Shown here: one piece after another, positions 7,753 through 13,794 of the stretch
Layout of the letters: every line of letters starts with the position of its first letter
How positions within the stretch are numbered: position 1 is the first letter of the stretch
Assembly (NCBI GenBank): GCA_031425695.1
Contig: JANPJV010000204.1
Span: 1 to 18,461, forward strand
Length of the DNA stretch: 18,461 nt
Source: JANPJV01 sp031425695
Lineage (GTDB): Bacteria > Pseudomonadota > Gammaproteobacteria > Xanthomonadales > SZUA-5
Reading direction: 5' to 3'
The notes under the pieces: model-generated
Told to the model about the DNA's origin: nothing
Seen by the model: only the letters and a program-made list of their open reading frames with translations
Databases searched by the model: none
Program-made: the position numbers and the translations under genes

Positions 7753-7884
7753 TTGCTCCCCTCTCCCGTGCTTCTGGGGAGAGGGGCCGGGGGAGAGGGC
7801 GGCATTTTGTACGATATCCAAAATAAAACCTAAGGCACCCCTCTCCCCCAACCCCTCTCCCCAAGAGCATGGGAGAGGGGAGCA
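7753..7884. repeat. MITE-like long inverted repeat, CTCCCCTCTCCC family (family D)
   Basis: Two arms of about 47-49 bases (7753-7799 and 7836-7884) are inverted copies with only a few differences. Each arm itself folds (CTCCCCTCTCCC ... GGGGAGAGGGG). The 36-base centre is AT-rich, unlike the surroundings, and contains ATTTTG / CAAAAT as a small internal inverted repeat. The element fills most of the space between the tricorn start and the 49-residue gene. Similar CTCTCCC/GGGAGAGG repeats are common in Xanthomonadales genomes. Confidence 0.85.
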
Positions 7885-7897
7885 AAAAGCACCCGCT

Positions 7898-8047
7898 TCA
7901 AGCACCCGTCGAGCGCACGAACAGCAGCGCGCCGATCAGCAGCACGGCGACCACGATGGCCGCGGGCGTGAGCAATCCCCAGCGTTCTTCGGGCTGGTTC
8001 TTGGGTACGAAGGTGCGCCGGTGGGCGGGGCGTTTGTCGTCGGTCAT
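7898..8047 (-). CDS. Small single-helix membrane protein, 49 residues
   Basis: An ATG at 8047 opens a 49-residue frame reading MTDDKRPAHRRTFVPKNQPE, then one hydrophobic segment (about residues 25-44, LLTPAAIVVAVLLIGALLFV), then RSTGA and TGA. The charged, basic N-terminus before a single helix predicts an inner-membrane protein with the N-terminus in the cytoplasm. ACGAGG lies about eight bases upstream. It starts 30 bases after the DUF4345 gene on the same strand, so the two probably form one transcript. No family is recognised. The ribosome binding site, the spacing and the clean hydrophobic segment support a real gene; its small size keeps confidence moderate. Confidence 0.62.
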   Translation of the reverse strand: MTDDKRPAHRRTFVPKNQPEERWGLLTPAAIVVAVLLIGALLFVRSTGA

Positions 8048-8077
8048 GGTGTGCGCCTCGTTCGCGAGTCGTAAAGA

Positions 8078-8455
8078 TTAGCCGGTCCGCTTCCACGCGA
8101 AAGCAAACAAGGCCGCCAGCCCGAGCTCGGTCGCCAGCGCCCCCCACAGGAAGCCGCCGCCGGTGCCGTCGATGAGCATGCCCGCCGCACGCGTCAAACC
8201 GACCAGGCCGTAGCTCACGCCACCGAGGATCAGGCCGGCGCGCCGGTAGGCGGGATTGCGTGCGGCGGCAAGGAGCAGCAAGCCCAGCGCCAGCTCGAGC
8301 CCGCCATAGAAAGCGCGCACCTCGGTGGTCGGGACGCCGTCGGGAATCTGCCAGCCGATCATGGCCATCGTGGCTTGCGGCGCCACGCTCATGGCGAGGC
8401 CGAAGACCAGGAAGCCGAGGCCACCGAGGACGAGTGCGACGAGGTCGGAGCGCAT
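8078..8455 (-). CDS. DUF4345-family membrane protein
   Basis: This 125-residue protein has four hydrophobic segments (about 7-27, 48-64, 72-90 and 103-120). The motifs AFYGGLELALGLLLL and the short loop ARNPAYRRAGLILGG match the DUF4345 pattern of small four-helix membrane proteins. No biochemical role is known. AAAGGA lies about six bases before ATG 8455, which fixes the start. It is divergent from the small gene at 8681 and probably leads a two-gene unit with the 49-residue protein downstream. Confidence 0.78.
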   Translation of the reverse strand: MRSDLVALVLGGLGFLVFGLAMSVAPQATMAMIGWQIPDGVPTTEVRAFYGGLELALGLLLLAAARNPAYRRAGLILGGVSYGLVGLTRAAGMLIDGTGGGFLWGALATELGLAALFAFAWKRTG

Positions 8456-8488
8456 GGAGATTCCTTTGGTTGACAGCGGATCTTATCC

Positions 8489-8599
8489 CGTAGGTCATGT
8501 TGTCCGCGCAAGCGGACTACTTGACAGCGCATTTTCAGCGCGTCGAATCGTGGCGAGAAGCCGTCAAGTAGCTCGCTGACGCGAGCAACATGACCTACG
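8489..8599. repeat. Inverted pair of GTAG-type REP-like units (family C) in a divergent intergenic gap
   Basis: Arms 8489-8525 and 8563-8599 are inverted copies. Each arm reads GTAG, GTCATGTT, a 6-bp stem, a 4-base loop, and TACTTGAC on its own strand. The stem tips differ (GTCCGC/GCGGAC on the left, GCTCGC/GCGAGC on the right) yet both pair perfectly. The pair takes up half of the 225-base gap between the divergent DUF4345 and 79-residue genes, so the promoters must lie beside or inside it. Confidence 0.88.
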
Positions 8600-8680
8600 C
8601 ATGCACACCGCGCCGACCGTTGGCCCCGACATGCATCACATTGCGTAGCATTGATGGTCACCGAACCCACGAGGCAAGCC

Positions 8681-8920
8681 ATGCGCCAGATGAAATCGCA
8701 TACCGAGATCACCCTCGAGTCGATCAAGGTGTTCGCCAATGACGGCAAGCTCGACGCGACCGAGTTCGACCGGCTGATCGAGCTCGCGCTGCGCGACCAG
8801 ATCATCGACGACGACGAGCGTCGCGTGCTGTTCAAGATCCTGGTGCAGGCCGAAGGTGCGGGCATCGATGCCGCCACCCGCGCCCGCATCGACCAGGTCC
8901 GCGCGGCGCAGAAGCTCTAG
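8681..8920 (+). CDS. Small acidic helical protein, unknown function
   Basis: ATG 8681, preceded by GAGG six bases upstream, gives 79 residues: MRQMKSHTEITLESIKVFAN, then DGKLDATEFDRLIELALRD, then QIIDDDERRVLFKILVQAE and a C-terminal helix. An in-frame TTG (8651) and ATG (8654) would add about ten residues but have no ribosome binding site. The pattern DGKLDATEF ... IIDDDERRVL looks like two helical hairpins with acidic loops, similar to the start of TerB-like domains and loosely to an EF-hand; the loop lacks a full set of calcium ligands. The function is unknown. It is separated from pyrE by hairpin-rich DNA and is probably transcribed on its own. Confidence 0.72.
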   Translation: MRQMKSHTEITLESIKVFANDGKLDATEFDRLIELALRDQIIDDDERRVLFKILVQAEGAGIDAATRARIDQVRAAQKL

Positions 8921-8931
8921 CTTGCTGGACT

Positions 8932-8954
8932 GGAAGGTCCATCCTGGACCTTTC
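8932..8954 (+). terminator. Possible terminator hairpin after the 79-residue gene
   Basis: AAGGTCCA (8934-8941) and TGGACCTT (8945-8952) form an 8-bp perfect stem with a three-base loop, extendable by a G/T and a G/C pair. It begins 12 bases after the stop codon. Only a weak T tract follows, so termination is uncertain. Confidence 0.4.
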
Positions 8955-8963
8955 CGACACGCT

Positions 8964-8985
8964 CAACAAAAAGCGTCGTTTTTGT
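8964..8985. repeat. AT-rich hairpin between the 79-residue gene and pyrE
   Basis: AACAAAAA and TTTTTGTT are perfect 8-base inverted arms around a six-base loop (GCGTCG). It is unusually AT-rich for this DNA. It could help termination from upstream or lie in the pyrE promoter region. Confidence 0.5.
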
Positions 8986-8992
8986 TTCGCTT

Positions 8993-9022
8993 CATTTTCA
9001 ATGACGCTTGTCATTGAAAATG
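8993..9022. promoter_or_regulatory. Perfect 13-bp hairpin or operator directly upstream of pyrE
   Basis: CATTTTCAATGAC (8993-9005) and GTCATTGAAAATG (9010-9022) are perfect inverted arms with the four-base loop GCTT. The hairpin ends 47 bases before the pyrE start. It is AT-rich and not followed by a T tract, so a protein-binding operator or an mRNA leader structure is more likely than a simple terminator. It is unlike any of the repeat families in the window. Confidence 0.55.
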
Positions 9023-9069
9023 GCAGCACATCCATGTGCCGCAGCAATTCCGACTTCCAAGGAATCCAG

Positions 9070-9708
9070 GTGGACCGGCAGGCTTTTCTCGATCTCGCGC
9101 TGCGCCTCGAGGTCTTGCGCTTCGGCGAGTTCACGCTCAAGAGCGGGCGGCTCAGTCCGTATTTCTTCAACGCCGGCCTGATCAGCAGCGGCGCTGCGCT
9201 GTCCGCGCTCGGGCGTGCCTATGCGCGGGCGCTGCTGGGCAGCGGCATCGCCTTCGACATGCTGTTCGGACCAGCCTACAAAGGCATTGCGCTCGCCAGC
9301 GCCTGCGCGATTGCCTTTGCCGACGAGCACGCGCGCGACCTGCCCTTCGCGTTCAATCGCAAGGAAGCCAAGGACCACGGCGAAGGCGGCGTGCTGATCG
9401 GTGCACCGCTCAAAGGGCGCGTGGTGATCATCGACGACGTGATCTCGGCCGGCACCAGTGTGCGTGAGTCCGTGGCGTTGATCCGCACCCAGGGTGCGCA
9501 GCCCGCCGCGGTCCTGATCGCCCTCGATCGCCAGGAACGTGGCCAGGCCGGCGAGCGCTCCGCGGCCGCGGAGGTTGCCGCGGAGTTCGGGATTCCGGTG
9601 ATCGCGATTGCGAACCTCTCCGAGCTGCTCGAATACGTGGTGGAGCGGCCGGAGCTGGCGGCACATCTGCCGGCCTTGCGGGCATATCGGGAGCGTTATG
9701 GGGCGTAG
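9070..9708 (+). CDS. pyrE: Orotate phosphoribosyltransferase
   Basis: This enzyme joins orotate and PRPP to give orotidine 5'-phosphate and pyrophosphate, in UMP synthesis in the cytoplasm. GTG 9070 gives 212 residues, close to the E. coli protein, with AAGGA seven bases upstream and the family opening (DRQAFLDLALRLEVLRFGEF). An ATG at 9034 would add twelve residues with no family support. Visible motifs are FTLKSGRLSPYFFNAG (21-36), LFGPAYKG (65-72, substrate-binding Lys71), the flexible catalytic loop FNRKEAKDHGEGG (about 95-108) and the PRPP-binding motif VVIIDDVISAGTS (118-130). No rph or other pyrimidine gene is adjacent. Three stacked hairpins lie just upstream and suggest control at the leader or by an operator. 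Confidence 0.97.
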   Translation: MDRQAFLDLALRLEVLRFGEFTLKSGRLSPYFFNAGLISSGAALSALGRAYARALLGSGIAFDMLFGPAYKGIALASACAIAFADEHARDLPFAFNRKEAKDHGEGGVLIGAPLKGRVVIIDDVISAGTSVRESVALIRTQGAQPAAVLIALDRQERGQAGERSAAAEVAAEFGIPVIAIANLSELLEYVVERPELAAHLPALRAYRERYGA

Positions 9709-9709
9709 A

Positions 9710-9778
9710 TCGGTTTCGGTCTCGGTTTTCGGTTTCGGAAAAGCGCTCTTACCGACACCGAAACCGACAACCGAAACC
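9710..9778. repeat. GTTTCGG-rich imperfect palindrome (family E)
   Basis: Left arm 9710-9738 is made of CGGTTTCGG-like repeats and right arm 9752-9778 of CCGAAACC-like repeats, forming an imperfect inverted repeat around AAAAGCGCTCTTA. It begins two bases after the pyrE stop and ends about 45 bases before yajQ. Its position fits an end structure for the pyrE transcript. Confidence 0.7.
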
Positions 9779-9787
9779 CACACCCCG

Positions 9788-9793
9788 TAGAAT
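9788..9793 (+). promoter_or_regulatory. Possible -10 element for yajQ
   Basis: TAGAAT matches the sigma-70 -10 consensus in five of six positions and lies 30 bases before the yajQ start. No convincing -35 element is found at 16-18 bases upstream, where the palindrome right arm lies. Confidence 0.3.
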
Positions 9794-9823
9794 GCCCGCC
9801 CTTCCCCTCCACGCCGCGCCCCC

Positions 9824-10309
9824 ATGCCGTCCTTCGACATCGTTTCCGAGCTCGACAAGCAAGAGGTGCGCAATGCGATCGACCAGGCGAATCGCGAGCT
9901 GACCACGCGCTTCGACTTCAAGGGCACCGGCGCGGTGTTCGAGCTCGATGGCTACGTGGTCACGCTGAAAGCCACCAGCAAGTTCCAGCTCAAGCAGATG
10001 CTGGATGTGCTGAAGCCGCGCCTGGCCGCGCGCCAGATCGATATCCGGGTGATGGAGATCGGCGAGCCGCAGGCGAATGTCGCGGCGGCGCACCAGGAGG
10101 TCACGCTCAAGCAGGGCCTCGAGCAGAAGTTCGCCAAGGAGCTGATCAAGCGCATCAAGGACGCCAAGCTCAAGGTCGAGGCGCAGATCAATGGGGAAAA
10201 GGTACGCATCAGCGGCAAGAAGCGCGACGACCTGCAGACCGTGATCGCGCTGCTGCGTGGGATCGACGACCTCGAGCTGCCGCTGCAGTTCGAGAACTTC
10301 CGAGACTAG
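9824..10309 (+). CDS. yajQ: YajQ-family nucleotide/cyclic-di-GMP-binding protein
   Basis: This 161-residue cytoplasmic protein opens MPSFDIVSELDKQEVRNAID and continues with TTRFDFKGTGA, a very conserved YajQ signature, then a second half ending RISGKKRDDLQTVIALLRG and LPLQFENFRD. YajQ proteins have two ferredoxin-like folds. In Xanthomonas a member binds cyclic di-GMP and acts as an effector with a transcription factor; others bind nucleotides or RNA. Whether this one senses cyclic di-GMP is inference. The length is normal. No ribosome binding site is visible before ATG 9824. The next gene, arfB, starts ten bases after the stop, so they are probably in one operon. Confidence 0.96.
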   Translation: MPSFDIVSELDKQEVRNAIDQANRELTTRFDFKGTGAVFELDGYVVTLKATSKFQLKQMLDVLKPRLAARQIDIRVMEIGEPQANVAAAHQEVTLKQGLEQKFAKELIKRIKDAKLKVEAQINGEKVRISGKKRDDLQTVIALLRGIDDLELPLQFENFRD

Positions 10310-10319
10310 AAGCGCACTG

Positions 10320-10748
10320 ATGGAAGAACTCGAGATCCTCCCCGGCCTGCCGCTGCCGGAAACCGAGCTGGTCGAGCGCTTCGTGCGCTCGAGTGGTCCT
10401 GGCGGGCAGAACGTCAACAAGGTTTCGACCGCGGTCGAGCTGCGCCTCGACATCGGTGGTTCGCCGACACTGCCCGCCTGGCTCAAGGAGCGTGTGCTGC
10501 AGGCGCGCGACCGCCGCATCACCAACGAAGGCGTGCTGGTGCTCCAGGCACAGCGCTTCCGCACCCTGGAACGGAATCGTGCCGATGCGCGCGAGCGCAT
10601 GGTCGCGCTGCTGCGCGCGCATACGGTCGAGCAGGCCAAGCGGATCGCGACCAAGCCCTCGCGGGCGGCCAAGAAGCGCCGGGTCGATTCCAAGAAGGCG
10701 CGCTCGACGGTCAAGAAACTGCGTGGCCCGGCGGATCACGATTCGTGA
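10320..10748 (+). CDS. arfB: Alternative ribosome-rescue factor, peptidyl-tRNA hydrolase ArfB
   Basis: This 142-residue protein frees stalled ribosomes on non-stop mRNA by hydrolysing peptidyl-tRNA without a stop codon. The GGQ catalytic motif is at residues 28-30 within RSSGPGGQNVNKVST, followed by the release-factor-like domain. The C-terminus is strongly basic (PSRAAKKRRVDSKKARSTVKKL), as required to enter the empty mRNA channel, and this tail separates ArfB from true release factors, which also have a codon-recognition domain. ATG 10320 lies ten bases after yajQ. Its stop codon overlaps the GTG start of the acyltransferase gene. Confidence 0.96.
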   Translation: MEELEILPGLPLPETELVERFVRSSGPGGQNVNKVSTAVELRLDIGGSPTLPAWLKERVLQARDRRITNEGVLVLQAQRFRTLERNRADARERMVALLRAHTVEQAKRIATKPSRAAKKRRVDSKKARSTVKKLRGPADHDS

Positions 10749-11380
10749 GCAGGCCCGGCCCGTCATTGGCGCTGTCTGAGCGACTGCCGCCACCGCCGGC
10801 GCAGGCACCGCGCATCCGGGTCCAGCGCTTCTGGCGCTGGGTGGCGCGACGGCTGATCGGTGCCACCGACTGGCGTCTCGTCGGCGCGTTCCCCGACCTG
10901 CCGAAGTTCATCGGCATCGCGGCGCCGCACAGCGCCAACTGGGACGGCATTTTCGGCATCTCTGCCGCCTATGCGATGGATATCCGGGCGACCTGGATGG
11001 GCAAGAGCTCGCTGTTCAAGGGTGGCCTCGGCGCGATGATGCGCGGCCTCGGCGGCATCGCCACCGATCGCAACAACAAGAATGGCGCGGTCGGCCAGAT
11101 GGCCGAGCTCATGCGCGCGAGTGAGCGCATGTGGCTGTTCATTGCCCCGGAAGGCACGCGCAGGCCGGTCAAGAAGTGGCGCACCGGCTTCTGGCACATC
11201 GCCAGCCAGTCCAATGTTCCGCTGGTACTCCTCTACCTCGACTACCCCAACAACTGCATCCGCATCGGCGAGGTGTTCCACCTCACGGGCGACAAAGAGG
11301 CCGACCTGGCCGAGCTCTACGAGCGCTTCCGGCCGTACCGCGGGAAGGGTGGGAAGAGCGGGTTGCCCGAAGGGGTTTGA
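10745..11380 (+). CDS. PlsC-like (LPLAT superfamily) acyltransferase
   Basis: This 211-residue protein belongs to the lysophospholipid acyltransferase superfamily. The catalytic HX4D motif is HSANWD (H62, D67), followed by MGKSSLFKG and the substrate motif APEGTRR (E136-R139), then WRTGFWHIA and a short C-terminal part. The family moves fatty acyl groups to lysophosphatidate or related acceptors at the inner membrane. The protein lacks an N-terminal membrane helix and is shorter than PlsC, and the closest pattern is the group of small 1-acyl-glycerol-3-phosphate acyltransferase-like proteins whose acceptor is not known. GTG 10745 overlaps the arfB stop (GTGA), which indicates translational coupling and makes this the third gene of a yajQ-arfB unit. 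Confidence 0.88.
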   Translation: MSRPGPSLALSERLPPPPAQAPRIRVQRFWRWVARRLIGATDWRLVGAFPDLPKFIGIAAPHSANWDGIFGISAAYAMDIRATWMGKSSLFKGGLGAMMRGLGGIATDRNNKNGAVGQMAELMRASERMWLFIAPEGTRRPVKKWRTGFWHIASQSNVPLVLLYLDYPNNCIRIGEVFHLTGDKEADLAELYERFRPYRGKGGKSGLPEGV

Positions 11381-11401
11381 GGGCGAAGAAAGGCCGCTTT
11401 A

Positions 11402-11488
11402 CGTAGGTCATGTTGATCGCGCAGCGATCTACTTGACTTGGTGGGCGACGATGTCAAGTAGATCGCTGCGCGCTCAACATGACCTACG
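11402..11488. repeat. Inverted pair of GTAG-type REP-like units (family C) at a convergent junction
   Basis: Arms 11402-11437 and 11453-11488 are inverted copies with a 15-base linker. Each unit reads GTAG, GTCATGTT, stem, loop GCA, stem, TACTTGAC. The left stem GATCGC/GCGATC pairs perfectly; the right one (GAGCGC/GCGATC) has one mismatch. The pair lies between the stops of the acyltransferase and DUF4156 genes and could end transcription from both sides. Confidence 0.88.
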
Positions 11489-11505
11489 ACAGCATTACCC
11501 CGCCC

Positions 11506-11820
11506 TCATCTGCACAGATACGCCCCGAAGCTCTGCTCGCCTGCGATCACTTCGGACTTTGGCTGCAGCACATTCGCGCCAAGGCCCGCGGCTTCGTTAC
11601 GGGCGAGGGTTTCGAGCTCGTCGGCGACCTTGATCGTATTGCGCTCGACGCCCGCGAGGCGATTGGTCACCGAAGTGGTGATATCGCCGCGGAACTGGCA
11701 GCCCCCCAGTGATTCCTTGGCGGACGCGACGCGCACTGATGCACCGCCCTGTTCCAGCGGCACCCAGGTGCAGGCACCCAGGCAAGCCAGGAGAAACGCG
11801 CAGCTGAGCGGGAGTCGCAT
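11506..11820 (-). CDS. DUF4156 lipoprotein
   Basis: This 104-residue protein has a lipoprotein signal peptide with lipobox LGAC (lipidated Cys about residue 17), so it should be anchored in the outer or inner membrane facing the periplasm. The mature part, VPLEQGGASVRVA ... LGGCQFRGDITTSV ... GANVLQPK ... GAYLC, is the DUF4156 pattern (relatives include E. coli YjeI). Two further cysteines (in GGCQF and near the C-terminus) may form a disulfide. No function is known. GGAG lies about seven bases before ATG 11820. It stands alone, divergent from the gene at 12112 and convergent with the acyltransferase. Confidence 0.88.
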   Translation of the reverse strand: MRLPLSCAFLLACLGACTWVPLEQGGASVRVASAKESLGGCQFRGDITTSVTNRLAGVERNTIKVADELETLARNEAAGLGANVLQPKSEVIAGEQSFGAYLCR

Positions 11821-12111
11821 GGGGAAGCTCCATCAAAAGGTGTGCGTTCACGCTAACAGAGCTTGATCGAGGCGGCGAGACGGGCGGCCTCCGCGGCGCA
11901 GCGACGGTTCACTTCGCGGGAACCGGGCAGAGCGTCCGGCCCTCGGCATAGCTTCGGGCATTCGACTGCGCCGGACGCAGCGCGTCCTAGCGGCGCCCTG
12001 GCACCGGCGCGCCCACCAAATCGAAAGGCGATTCCGCGGGCGTGTCGTGCGGCACACCGGAGCTGTCGGGCGTTGCGTATGCTGCAGGTGCGACACCCAT
12101 GAAGAGAGCCA
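11821..12111. other. Divergent intergenic gap with a 9-bp inverted repeat
   Basis: This 291-base gap holds no gene that I can support. GCGTCCGGC (11932-11940) and GCCGGACGC (11970-11978) form a perfect inverted repeat with a 29-base spacer, echoing the GCGTCCGG core of family A. TATGCT at 12078-12083 resembles a -10 element for the + strand gene but has no clear -35. Confidence 0.45.
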
Positions 12112-13656
12112 ATGGCCAAGGCCAACGCGTCCGTTCCTCCGCACAATCGCAATGCCAAATTCGTGCGCAAGCCGCAGCCCAAGGGCGGCGTGCCGCGCTG
12201 GCTGATCGTGCTGGTGATCCTCGGCGCCCTGCTGTTCGCGGCGCACCTCTACATCGTCAACCGCATCGAGCGATCGGTCAACTTCGTCTCGGCCATGGCC
12301 GCCGGCATGGTCGACATCACCCATCGCGGCGGCTACTACACCTGGGATGGAGATTTCGGCATCAACAAGCTGCGAGTCGAGACACCAGACGGCAGCACCG
12401 GGCGGCTCACGATCGACAAGCTCGAGCTCGACACGCCGGGCTGGGGCTGGTCCCTTGGCCTCCTCAGCCCCGACATCGGTCTGGGCAAGGGCCGCGCGCG
12501 GCAAGCGCTCGGCGGTGGTGACGCACCCGTCTTGCTCGATGCCGATTCGCTGGGATTGAAGATGATCGGCCTCGAGTTCGACATCAACTCATTGCTGCCT
12601 GCCGGCATGCCGAGCGTGAGCTTTGCCTCCGGTTCGATCTTCGAAGCCGAGGGTTGCACCAATGCACGCTACTGGGTGCCACTCAACCTCACCCAGGATC
12701 TCGGCCTGCCTTATCAGCGGGTCGATCTCGCAATCGGCTATCGGACCGAGAACTCGAACACGGTGGTCGAAAGCTACGAGCTCGATTCGCCGGGCCTCTC
12801 GCGCGTGCGCTTCGAGCGCGAGCTTACCGTCGCCAATCCAGCGAGCTACCTCGCCGACGGCCTGGCGACCGCCAAGGTGAAGCTGCACCGCTGGGTGCTC
12901 GAAGACTCAGGCTTCCTGGCGGCGCGCAACCGCTACTGCAGCGAGCAGTCCAAGATCGATGAAGACGAGTTCTTGCGCCGTCACCTGACCGCGGTCCGCC
13001 GCGTACTGCAGACCTTCGGCGTACAGCCGAGCCCCGAAACCGAGGTCCTCTATGCGGATTTCGTGCGCAAAGGCGGACGCCTGGAAATCGAGGCGCGGCC
13101 TACCCTCGAGCTTTCCCCGGCAGTGCTTGCGAGCTATGAACCGGCGCAGATCTGGGAAATCTATAACGCAAAGCTCCGCCACGACGATGGCAGCTTCCAG
13201 CCGATGGGTGTGGAATTCGTCCCGCCGCGGCCGCTGCCGGATGCCTACAGTGGCAGCGTCTACGACCTGATCGCGCGCAATGCCGATACCCAGGACGCAC
13301 CCGCGGTCTCGCCTGCGGCTGGCATCGGCGACAAGCTGCGCGCGCTGGCCACGAAGCCGCCCGAAGAAACGCCCGCGGCCGAGCCCGCGCCGCCCAAGGT
13401 CGTACAGCCGCCGAAGCCGATGCCGCGCGCGCGGCCGCAGCCCGTGCCCATCCAGCTCAATACCGAAAGCCTGATTGCAGTGATCGGCGAGCGCGTACAG
13501 ATCAAGACCAACGACGGCAAGGCGCACGTCGGCGTGCTTTCCGGTGTCGACCCCAAGGTCGTCTCGATGAAGGTCAAAGTCGTCGGCGGCTACGCCGAGC
13601 TCAGCTATGCCCGCGAGCGCCTGGTCTCGGTCGAGGTCAATCCAGACGCGCGGTGA
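12112..13656 (+). CDS. Membrane-anchored protein of unknown function with Pro-rich linker and Sm/SH3-like C-terminus
   Basis: This 514-residue protein is not recognised. A basic N-terminus (residues 1-28) precedes one membrane helix (about 29-49, WLIVLVILGALLFAAHLYI), so the rest should lie in the periplasm. Residues 50-260 are beta-rich (ITHRGGYYTWDGDFGINKLR, VSFASGSIFEAEGCTNARYW), recalling AsmA/DUF945-type periplasmic domains without a clear match. A more helical region with RNRYCSEQSKIDEDEFLRRH follows; its Cys may pair with the one near 182. Residues 412-448 are a Pro-rich linker (PPKPMPRARPQPVP). Residues 449-514 form a compact beta domain (GERVQIKTNDGKAHVGVLSG ... VSMKVKVVGGYAEL) like an Sm or SH3 barrel. 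The start is set by GAGAG eight bases before ATG 12112. Its stop is followed by a family A REP pair. Confidence 0.8.
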   Translation: MAKANASVPPHNRNAKFVRKPQPKGGVPRWLIVLVILGALLFAAHLYIVNRIERSVNFVSAMAAGMVDITHRGGYYTWDGDFGINKLRVETPDGSTGRLTIDKLELDTPGWGWSLGLLSPDIGLGKGRARQALGGGDAPVLLDADSLGLKMIGLEFDINSLLPAGMPSVSFASGSIFEAEGCTNARYWVPLNLTQDLGLPYQRVDLAIGYRTENSNTVVESYELDSPGLSRVRFERELTVANPASYLADGLATAKVKLHRWVLEDSGFLAARNRYCSEQSKIDEDEFLRRHLTAVRRVLQTFGVQPSPETEVLYADFVRKGGRLEIEARPTLELSPAVLASYEPAQIWEIYNAKLRHDDGSFQPMGVEFVPPRPLPDAYSGSVYDLIARNADTQDAPAVSPAAGIGDKLRALATKPPEETPAAEPAPPKVVQPPKPMPRARPQPVPIQLNTESLIAVIGERVQIKTNDGKAHVGVLSGVDPKVVSMKVKVVGGYAELSYARERLVSVEVNPDAR

Positions 13657-13665
13657 GGTGCTGTT

Positions 13666-13737
13666 GTGGGTCCGGACCTTGTCCGGACGCTCTTGATCTG
13701 AGTGCGGGAAAAGCGTCCGGACACGGTCCGGACCCAC
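13666..13737. repeat. Inverted pair of GTGG-type REP-like units (family A) at a convergent junction
   Basis: Left arm 13666-13690 and right arm 13713-13737 are inverted copies with one mismatch and a 22-base linker. Each contains GTGG followed by GTCCGGAC, a three-base loop (CTT on the left, CGT on the right when read on its own strand) and GTCCGGAC. The pair begins nine bases after the stop of the 12112 gene and lies 57 bases before the cydB stop. Confidence 0.9.
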
Positions 13738-13794
13738 GCAAGGCAAAAGCGCGAGCTCTCACCAAAACTACCAACCCACCACGAGCGTCAGCTC

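Noticed and set aside
8470..8475. TTGACA in the DUF4345 upstream region as a -35 element
   Set aside because: No -10-like hexamer lies 16-18 bases downstream; that position falls in the conserved arm of the family C repeat.
8720..8800. EF-hand calcium-binding loop in the 79-residue protein (DGKLDATEF)
   Set aside because: The loop is missing the first acidic ligands of the 12-residue EF-hand pattern, so calcium binding is not supported.
11853..12182. A 109-codon - strand frame in the gap before the 12112 gene
   Set aside because: Its end (REVNRRCAAEAARLAASIKLC) looks faintly protein-like, but the frame begins inside the neighbouring gene, has no ribosome binding site and matches no family I know.
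13657..13794. A CydX-type micro-gene after cydB
   Set aside because: All frames from ATG or GTG in this stretch close within a few codons or run through the REP pair without a hydrophobic helix.
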